In this document: positions 58,771 to 64,000 of the stretch, in pieces
Layout of the letters: each line of letters opens with the position of its first letter
How positions within the stretch are numbered: the stretch's first letter is position 1
From: Thermoleophilia bacterium
GTDB lineage: Bacteria; Actinomycetota; Thermoleophilia; Miltoncostaeales; Miltoncostaeaceae
Reading direction: 5' to 3'
Length of the DNA stretch: 64,000 nt
Assembly: GCA_020848615.1 (NCBI GenBank)
Contig: JADLHW010000045.1
Span: forward strand, 1 to 64,000
The notes under the pieces: model-generated
Seen by the model: the letters and a program-made list of their open reading frames with translations, nothing else
Databases searched by the model: none
Told to the model about the DNA's origin: nothing
Translations under genes and position numbers: made by a program

Positions 58771-59595
58771 TCAGCCGGGCCTGCGGGCCACCGCGTACAG
58801 CTTGCAGAACGTGTAGGCGAAGCCCCGGGGGCCCGACGCCGCCCGCATGGCCTCGTCGAGCCGCCGGCCCAGGTCCTCGAGCTCCTCCGCCGGGATGTCC
58901 GACGGTGTCACGTGGCTCGCCACCACCCGCATCCGCTCCAGGTACGCCTCCGGGGTGCTGTGACGCAGGCGCTTCTCGATCCAGACGTCCAGCGGCTCCA
59001 GGCCGGCCTGCACCAGGTACGCCTCCATCGCCTCGACGTCGCGCTGGGTGAAGTCGAACGCCGCGTCCCACTCGCGCGGCGCGGGCGGGTCCAGCGACCG
59101 CACGACGTCCCGGAACTCCTGCTCGCCCCCGGCGCCGGAGGCCAGGATGCCCAGCACCCCGCCGGGTGCGAGCGGCGCGGCCATCGCGTGCACCGCGCCC
59201 TGCTTGTCGGGGAACCAGTGGAACGCCATCGACGACACCACCGCGTCGTACGCGCCGGCGGGCACCCCCATGTCCATCACGCCGGCCACGCGCAGGTCGA
59301 ACTCCACGCCGCCACGCTCGGCCGCCTTCCCCCGGAACACCTCCAGCATCCCCCCGGCCGGGTCCACGCCCGTGATGTGCGTGATGCCCGGGAACCGCTC
59401 CAGCATGGCCAGCGACGCCCACCCGGTGCCGCAGCCCACGTCGAGGACGCGGCGGTGGTCGCCCGGCGGCAGCGACATCACCAGGCGCCAGGCGCCCTGG
59501 ATGTTGTGGCGCACCGTGGCGTCGTAGTCGTGCGCGGTGCTGGTGAAGCCCTCGGCGACGCCCTGGCTGGCGTCGTAGACGTGCAGCTCGCTCAT
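58771..59595 (-). CDS. Class I SAM-dependent methyltransferase
   Basis: 274 residues. Motif I VLDVGCGTGWASLAML, acidic residue after strand 2 (TGVDPAGG), motif IV AVVSSMAFHWFPDK. The arrangement resembles UbiE/trans-aconitate-type small-molecule methyltransferases. It is upstream of ilvD on the same strand with a 39-bp gap, but ilvD appears to have its own promoter. A GGGGGGA stretch before the ATG acts as ribosome binding site. Confidence 0.85.
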   Translation of the reverse strand: MSELHVYDASQGVAEGFTSTAHDYDATVRHNIQGAWRLVMSLPPGDHRRVLDVGCGTGWASLAMLERFPGITHITGVDPAGGMLEVFRGKAAERGGVEFDLRVAGVMDMGVPAGAYDAVVSSMAFHWFPDKQGAVHAMAAPLAPGGVLGILASGAGGEQEFRDVVRSLDPPAPREWDAAFDFTQRDVEAMEAYLVQAGLEPLDVWIEKRLRHSTPEAYLERMRVVASHVTPSDIPAEELEDLGRRLDEAMRAASGPRGFAYTFCKLYAVARRPG

Positions 59596-59712
59596 GGTCC
59601 CCCCGGGTGACGTCGTGCGCCGCGCTCCTGGCGGTCTCCGGGAGGATGGCACAGGGACCCCGCCCTGCGTACGGCGTACGGGGAACCGGTGCGGGCGGTG
59701 CGATAGAACCCG

Positions 59713-59732
59713 GTCCTCCCGACCTGGAGGAC
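59713..59732 (+). promoter_or_regulatory. Hairpin enclosing the ribosome binding site
   Basis: GTCCTCC (59713-59719) pairs perfectly with GGAGGAC (59726-59732). The 3' arm holds the GGAGG ribosome binding site for the GTG at 59739, so the closed hairpin would mask it. GATAGA at 59702-59707 is a possible -10 placing the RNA 5' end next to the hairpin. Confidence 0.4.
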
Positions 59733-59738
59733 GTACAC

Positions 59739-60824
59739 GTGAAGCGCTTCCCCGCCGAGGTCATCCGGGCGCAGATCCGTTCGGTGCTGAGCGCCTGGGG
59801 GTTCCCCGCGGATCACGCGGAGACCTCGTCGGAGATCATGACCGAGACCGACCTGCGCGGGGTCGACTCCCACGGCATCTCGATGCTGGCGAGCTACGAG
59901 AAGCAGATCGCCAGGGGACACATCCGGGTGGGCGGCGAGGTGACGCTGGTGCGGGAGACCGCCTCCACCGCACTGCTCGACGCCGGTGGCGGGCTCGGGC
60001 ACCCGGTGTCGGTTCGGGCGATGGACCTCGCCGTGGACAAGTGCCTGGAGTCCGGCGTCGCCGTGGTGACCGTCCGCAACTCCAGCCACTTCGGGGCCGC
60101 CGGCGCGTACTCGGCCAGGGCCGCCCGCCGGGGGTGCGTGGGCATGGTGACCTCCGCGACGCGCGGGGTGCTCATGGTCCCCACCTTCGGGGCGGAGGCC
60201 GTGATGGGCACCAACCCGCTGGCGTTCGCCGCCCCCGCCGGACAGAACCCGCCGTTCGAGCTGGACATGGCGACCACCACGGTCGCGATGAACCGGGTGA
60301 AGGTGCACGACCTGCGGCACGACCCGCTGCCGGAGGGGTGGGTGGTGGACGGCGCGGGCAACCCGGTCACCGACCCCGCCGTCGCGATGGAGTACCTCAA
60401 CGAGGAGTCCCAGGGCGGCCTCACCCCCCTGGGCATGACCCGCGAGCACGGCGGCCACAAGGGCTACGGCCTGGCGGTGATGGTGCACATCCTGGCGGGC
60501 GCCCTGTCGGGGGCGTCGTTCTCGCCCATCCGGAACCGCACCCAGACCGAGGGGCAGCCCCATGACCTGGGGCACTTCTTCATGGCGATCGATCCGCGGG
60601 CGTTCCGTGAGGAGGGGGCGTTCGAGGACGACCTGGACCAGGTTGTCGACACGCTGCACGGCAGCGCCCGGGCGAACCCGGACCGGCCGGTGCTGGTGGC
60701 CGGCGACCCGGAGCGGGCGAACCGCGAGGAGCGCCTGCACGACGGCATCCCGCTGCCCGGTGACCTGCTGGCCCAGGTGGAGCAGATCGCGGCGCGTGCC
60801 GGCGTGCCGTTCCTGCTGAGCTGA
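59739..60824 (+). CDS. Malate/L-lactate dehydrogenase-family oxidoreductase
   Basis: 361 residues of the NAD(P)-dependent Ldh_2 family (YlbC/AllD, ComC, delta1-piperideine-2-carboxylate reductase), unrelated to classic lactate dehydrogenases. Conserved are DLRGVDSHG near the N-terminus, the catalytic His in NSSHFGAAG, GTNPLAFAAP and GGHKGYGLA. The substrate is a 2-hydroxy or 2-amino acid relative that cannot be fixed from sequence. The downstream MFS gene follows at 8 nt and could move the substrate or product. Confidence 0.88.
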   Translation: MKRFPAEVIRAQIRSVLSAWGFPADHAETSSEIMTETDLRGVDSHGISMLASYEKQIARGHIRVGGEVTLVRETASTALLDAGGGLGHPVSVRAMDLAVDKCLESGVAVVTVRNSSHFGAAGAYSARAARRGCVGMVTSATRGVLMVPTFGAEAVMGTNPLAFAAPAGQNPPFELDMATTTVAMNRVKVHDLRHDPLPEGWVVDGAGNPVTDPAVAMEYLNEESQGGLTPLGMTREHGGHKGYGLAVMVHILAGALSGASFSPIRNRTQTEGQPHDLGHFFMAIDPRAFREEGAFEDDLDQVVDTLHGSARANPDRPVLVAGDPERANREERLHDGIPLPGDLLAQVEQIAARAGVPFLLS

Positions 60825-60832
60825 CCGGCGCG

Positions 60833-62017
60833 ATGCGCGACGGGGGGATGCCGGGCGCCGCGGTCGCGGCGCTGGCCGCCGCCTGCGCGCTCGTCCCGCT
60901 GAACTCCTCGATGGTCACCCTCGCGCTGCTGGACGTGGAGGCCGACCTCGGGGTCCCGGTGAGCCGTGCGGTGTGGCTGGTGACCGGCTACCTGGCGGTG
61001 ATGGCCCTCGCCCAGCCCCTGGGCGGCAGGCTGGGCGACGCCGCCGGCCACCGCCGCACCTTCCTGGCGGGGTTCGCCGTGTTCGTCGTGTGCTCGGTCC
61101 TGGCCGCGGCCGCGCCGGGGTTCGCGGTGCTGGTGGCGGCCCGCGCGGGTCAGGCGGTGGGCGGCGCGCTGATGCTGCCGAGCGTCGCCGCGATCATCCG
61201 CAACGGGGTCCGGGCGGACCGGCGCGGCCGGGCGTTCGGCGTGCTGGCGACCGCGCTCGCCCTGTCGGCGGCGGTGGGCCCCACGGTGGGCGGCGTGGTG
61301 ACCGGCGTCGGCGGCTGGCGGGCGGTGTTCCTGGTGCCGGTGCCCCTGGGGCTCCTCGCCCTCCCCGTGCTGCTCCGCATCCCGGCGGTCCCCGCCACGC
61401 ACGAGGACCACTCGGGCGACGCCGCCCGGGCGCTGGCGGTGCTCACCCGGCGGCCGTTCGCGCTGGGCTCCGCGGCGATCCTGTTGCACAACCTGGTGCT
61501 GTACACGGTGCTCCTCACCGTCCCGGTGCTGGCGACCGCGGGCCTCGGGCTGGGTGCGGGCACGGCGGGCGTCCTCGCCGGCGCGGTCACCGCCGGGGTG
61601 CTCCTGGGGTCGTTGCGCGGCGGGCGCATGAGCGACCGCCACGGCCGCCGCCGCCCGGCGCTGCTGGGCGGTGCGATCGCCGCCGCCGGCGGCGCGCCCC
61701 TGCCGCTGGTCGCCGGGCACCCGTCGGTGTGGGCCCTGGTGCCGCCCCTGCTGGTGCTGGGCACGGGCATCGGCCTGGCGGGCCCGGCGCTGCAGGCCGC
61801 CGCCCTGGACGCCGCCCCGCCGGAGGCAGCGGCGGTCGCCGGCGGGCTCTACATGTCGGCCCGCTACGTGGGCGGCATCCTGGCCGGGCTGGTGGCGTCC
61901 GCCGCCCTGGAGGCCGGCGGCGAGGTCAGGTTGCTCGCCGTCGCCGCGGCCGGCGCGGCGCTGTCGGCCGCCGCCGCCGCGGGGCTGCCGGGCAGCCCCC
62001 GGCGCGGGTCCGCGTGA
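60833..62017 (+). CDS. MFS transporter, DHA2-like
   Basis: 394 residues, about 12 spans. The N-terminus (LNSSMVTLALLDVEADLG, then WLVTGYLAVMALAQPLGGRLGD) is typical of EmrB/QacA-type exporters, which usually have 14 spans and about 480-520 residues; this one is shorter. Substrate unknown. Co-transcribed with the dehydrogenase. Confidence 0.87.
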   Translation: MRDGGMPGAAVAALAAACALVPLNSSMVTLALLDVEADLGVPVSRAVWLVTGYLAVMALAQPLGGRLGDAAGHRRTFLAGFAVFVVCSVLAAAAPGFAVLVAARAGQAVGGALMLPSVAAIIRNGVRADRRGRAFGVLATALALSAAVGPTVGGVVTGVGGWRAVFLVPVPLGLLALPVLLRIPAVPATHEDHSGDAARALAVLTRRPFALGSAAILLHNLVLYTVLLTVPVLATAGLGLGAGTAGVLAGAVTAGVLLGSLRGGRMSDRHGRRRPALLGGAIAAAGGAPLPLVAGHPSVWALVPPLLVLGTGIGLAGPALQAAALDAAPPEAAAVAGGLYMSARYVGGILAGLVASAALEAGGEVRLLAVAAAGAALSAAAAAGLPGSPRRGSA

Positions 62018-62018
62018 G

Positions 62019-63158
62019 TCAGTCGCCTGAGGCGGCGTCCCGGAACGCCGCCGCCGCGGGCTTCTGGGCGCCGTTCTCGTCCAGCAGCCCGCTGGACCAC
62101 TCCACGTGGTCCTGCAGCAGGTACCACACGAACACCCGCACCCGGCGGTCGGCCCGGACGCGCCGGAACGCGTCGTCGAGCATCTCCGCCTGCCGCCGCT
62201 GGCTCACGAAGAACGGGTAGTTCGACACGGCCCGGGTGCCCACCCCGAACTCGGTGAGCCACAGGGGCCTGCCGGCCAGGTACCCGACGTCGAGCTCGCG
62301 CTCCAGCACGTCCAGGTTGTAGAGGTCCACGTAGCTGGCGCGCGGGTTGTTCCGGGTGCGCGGCGGGGTGATGGGGTACGGGTGGTGGGCGTACGCGTCC
62401 ATGGGGGGTTCCAGGTCGTTCAGCGCCCGCAGGAACCGCTGCGGCGGCACGCGCGAGGTGGCCTCCGAGGGCTCCTTGTTCCCCGCGGGCGCGGTGACGC
62501 CGCCGGCGACCACGGCCGCCGGGTCGGCGTGCTTGATGCCCCGGTACATGGCGGTGAGCAGCGCGGCGTAGGTGCCGGGCGAGGCCGCGGCCCACGTGCC
62601 GCCCCTGCGCACGTACTGTGGCCGCAGGAACAGCGGGATGTTCGGTTCGTTCCACGCCTCCCACATGTGGACGCCCTCCGGCGCGTACCGCCGGGCGGCG
62701 GCCTCGGCGAACGCCCCGGCGTCGGCGGCGTCCTTCGGGCGCGCGCCCCAGGCGGGGAAGCGCGGATCGGCCCCCGCGGGGTCCGCCGCCCACGCGGGCG
62801 TGCCCCAGATCGTGAACATCACCTCGATGCCCACGGCCGTGGCGTCGTCCATCACCGCGTCGTAGTGAGACCAGTCGTAGGCGGGGTCGTCCGGGTCCCG
62901 CGGGTTCGCGGGGCGGCCGGAGGCGGCCACCAGATCCCACCGCAGGTCGACGCGCACCAGGCCCGCGCCCAGCGACTCCGCGAGGTCGAGCCGCTCGGCG
63001 GGGTCGACCTCGGGGGCGGCCAGCCGGTCGTCCTGGATCCCCACGCGCAGGGCGTCCCCCGCGGGCCTCGGCGGGTCGCCGCCGTCGCCGCCGCAGCCGG
63101 CGAGCACCGCCGCGGCGGCGGCGAGGACGGCGAGCACGGTGCGGACGCGGGGGGTCAG
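62019..63158 (-). CDS. Glycoside hydrolase clan A-like lipoprotein
   Basis: About 379 residues. The acid/base Glu is in MWEAWNEPNIP and the nucleophile Glu in LWLTEFGVGT, the spacing of clan A TIM-barrel hydrolases (GH5/GH39-like). A lipobox VLAGC makes it a surface lipoprotein. The first standard start is GTG 63137, giving a signal without charge. An in-frame CTG at 63158 adds TPRVRT before the hydrophobic core, a proper lipoprotein signal, and TAGGCT lies 9 nt upstream of it; I use that CTG. The substrate is probably a plant or microbial beta-glycan. Confidence 0.82.
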   Translation of the reverse strand: MTPRVRTVLAVLAAAAAVLAGCGGDGGDPPRPAGDALRVGIQDDRLAAPEVDPAERLDLAESLGAGLVRVDLRWDLVAASGRPANPRDPDDPAYDWSHYDAVMDDATAVGIEVMFTIWGTPAWAADPAGADPRFPAWGARPKDAADAGAFAEAAARRYAPEGVHMWEAWNEPNIPLFLRPQYVRRGGTWAAASPGTYAALLTAMYRGIKHADPAAVVAGGVTAPAGNKEPSEATSRVPPQRFLRALNDLEPPMDAYAHHPYPITPPRTRNNPRASYVDLYNLDVLERELDVGYLAGRPLWLTEFGVGTRAVSNYPFFVSQRRQAEMLDDAFRRVRADRRVRVFVWYLLQDHVEWSSGLLDENGAQKPAAAAFRDAASGD

Positions 63159-63167
63159 GGGCGCGGA

Positions 63168-63173
63168 AGCCTA
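63168..63173 (-). promoter_or_regulatory. Candidate -10 box of the glycoside hydrolase gene
   Basis: TAGGCT on the minus strand, 9 nt before the CTG at 63158 and 30 nt before the GTG at 63137. Confidence 0.35.
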
Positions 63174-63288
63174 TCCGCGTCCCGCCGCCCGGTCCCGCCC
63201 CGTGGTCGCTCCGTGCCCGCACGGAGGCGTCGGGCGTCCCGTCCGCGGGAAGGTGGCGCCTGCGGCCACGTCGACCGAGGAGGCGGTG

Positions 63289-63432
63289 ATGGACACGTCC
63301 GACCTGGCGCTGCGCCTGGACGCCATGGACGAGGAGATGGCCCGGCTCACCATGCAGGTGGAGGATCTGCGGGAGCAGCTGCGGGCGCTCGCCACGCTGG
63401 TCTCCTCGCGGCTGGACGGCGACGGCGGCTGA
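63289..63432 (+). CDS. 47-residue coiled-coil microprotein
   Basis: 47 residues, an amphipathic heptad helix (ALRLDAMDEEMARLTMQVEDLREQ split over leucine/methionine positions) ending in a short Gly/Asp tail. A textbook GAGGAGG ribosome binding site lies 6-7 nt before the ATG, which argues it is real. Unknown function; a small partner or oligomerisation peptide. An upstream in-frame codon at 63139 is an artefact. Confidence 0.65.
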   Translation: MDTSDLALRLDAMDEEMARLTMQVEDLREQLRALATLVSSRLDGDGG

Positions 63433-63621
63433 GTCGTGCCGCCGGGACGGGCGCTCCGCGCCCTGACCGGTCCGCCCGGCGCCTCGCGGGGTCGATCGCC
63501 CCCGGGCCGATACCGGACGGAATGGTGTGGCGTGGGATTCAAGCACCCCGCTCCCCCGGGCGATTGCGTCGGGGCCGCCTCCCCCCGCAGGCCGGTTGCC
63601 GCGAACGAATCTGGAGGAGAC

Positions 63622-64000
63622 ATGGAGCTTGCCGTCGAGCCCCGCGGGGGTTCCGGATCCCACGGGGTGGATGCCGACACCCGCATGCGCATGGCCGGGG
63701 TCACGCAGGAGACGTTCGCGGCGATGCGGGAGGCCGCGCCCCTGCTGAAGGAACACGTCGACGAGATCGTGGCGGGGTTCTACGGGAAGCTGCAGGAGTT
63801 CCCGCTGCTGGTCGACATCGTGCGGCGGCACAGCACGGTGGAGCGCCTGTCGCTGACGCTGCGTCAGTACATCCTGGACTTCGCCACCACCGACCTCGGG
63901 GCGTCCCACGTGGAGTCCCGCACCCGCATCGCGATGGTCCACGACCGCATCGACCTGCCGCTCGACGCGTACATGTTGCAGCTCGAGGTGATCCGGGAGC
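63622..64000 (+). CDS. Protoglobin-domain sensor, 5' part
   Basis: Partial: cut by the window end after 126 codons. A GGAGGAG site precedes the ATG. After a polar leader comes a protoglobin/globin-sensor fold: AGVTQETFAAMREAAPLLKEHVDEIVAGFYGKL (written in parts: helix to FYGKLQEFP), STVERLSLTLRQYIL, and RIAMVHDRIDLPLDAYM, whose His is the likely proximal haem ligand. In such proteins the output domain (GGDEF, chemotaxis or kinase) follows and is not visible here. The 189 bp upstream show no clear promoter. Confidence 0.8.
   Translation, partial: MELAVEPRGGSGSHGVDADTRMRMAGVTQETFAAMREAAPLLKEHVDEIVAGFYGKLQEFPLLVDIVRRHSTVERLSLTLRQYILDFATTDLGASHVESRTRIAMVHDRIDLPLDAYMLQLEVIRE

Noticed and set aside
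63433-63621. Cyclic di-GMP riboswitch or sigma-28 promoter before the protoglobin gene
   Set aside because: GCCGATAC at 63506-63513 resembles a sigma-28 -10 but no matching -35 is present, and no riboswitch core sequence is found.
1-64000. CRISPR arrays, tRNA or rRNA genes, insertion sequences
   Set aside because: No regularly spaced direct-repeat array beyond the three 23-bp units, no tRNA T-loop sequence, no rRNA sequence and no transposase-like frame were seen on either strand.

Overview
The window is very GC-rich, with codons that almost always end in G or C, and genes are packed with many 4-nt ATGA/GTGA overlaps. It looks like a chromosomal segment of an aerobic actinomycetote. The gene content (an Rv2578c-type radical SAM protein, a LytR C-terminal-domain protein, an actinobacterial-type ATP-dependent DNA ligase, an A2-type haem-copper oxidase, a protoglobin sensor) and at least 14 promoter-like TAnnnT boxes lying 6-9 nt before a start codon (leaderless-mRNA architecture) fit a deep-branching class such as Thermoleophilia. 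That placement is inference. I saw no rRNA, tRNA, CRISPR array, insertion sequence or prophage.

Layout. 1-10.2 kb: the 3' end of S-adenosylhomocysteinase, a membrane diguanylate cyclase, a methyltransferase/HAD pair, a CapA-like phosphatase, an epoxide-hydrolase-like enzyme, a phosphotransferase, and a minus-strand operon holding an unusual fusion of a luciferase-like monooxygenase to an aryl-CoA ligase. 10.4-18.2 kb: a large SF2 helicase with a basic tail, an HtrA-like protease without PDZ domain, and the overlapping MoxR-DUF58-VWA-VWA set. 18.2-24.5 kb: membrane and secreted proteins of uncertain role, a structured 300-bp intergenic region, and a lower-GC accessory patch with a DUF4143 ATPase preceded by three 23-bp phased repeats, followed by a small P-loop kinase. 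24.5-30.5 kb: a radical SAM protein under a LexA-like box, glycolate oxidase glcDEF, and an FAD oxidoreductase.

30.6-46.8 kb is a respiratory and haem block. It holds a subunit-II-like membrane microprotein, ctaB, an MFS pump, ctaC, ctaD (fused to a tandem soluble domain), ctaE and a lipoprotein cytochrome c. After an SDR and a VanX-like peptidase come a UbiA prenyltransferase, ccmABCD, a precorrin-2 dehydrogenase, hemA, hemC and a cobA-hemD fusion. Together these take glutamyl-tRNA towards uroporphyrinogen III and sirohydrochlorin, make haem O, export haem for cytochrome c maturation and build the terminal oxidase. hemB, hemL, ctaA and the late haem genes are not in the window.

46.8-64 kb: SAM hydrolase, an orphan TRAP solute receptor divergent from a large LuxR-type ATPase regulator, a DNA ligase, a holin-like membrane protein, a secreted beta-propeller protein, ilvD, a methyltransferase, a malate/lactate dehydrogenase-family enzyme with an exporter, a glycoside hydrolase lipoprotein, a 47-residue coiled-coil microprotein and the start of a protoglobin-domain sensor cut by the window end. 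The features I would look at first are the two fusions (7.2-9.7 kb and 33.9-36.6 kb), the phased repeats with the DUF4143 ATPase, the LexA-like box and the structured region at 20 kb.
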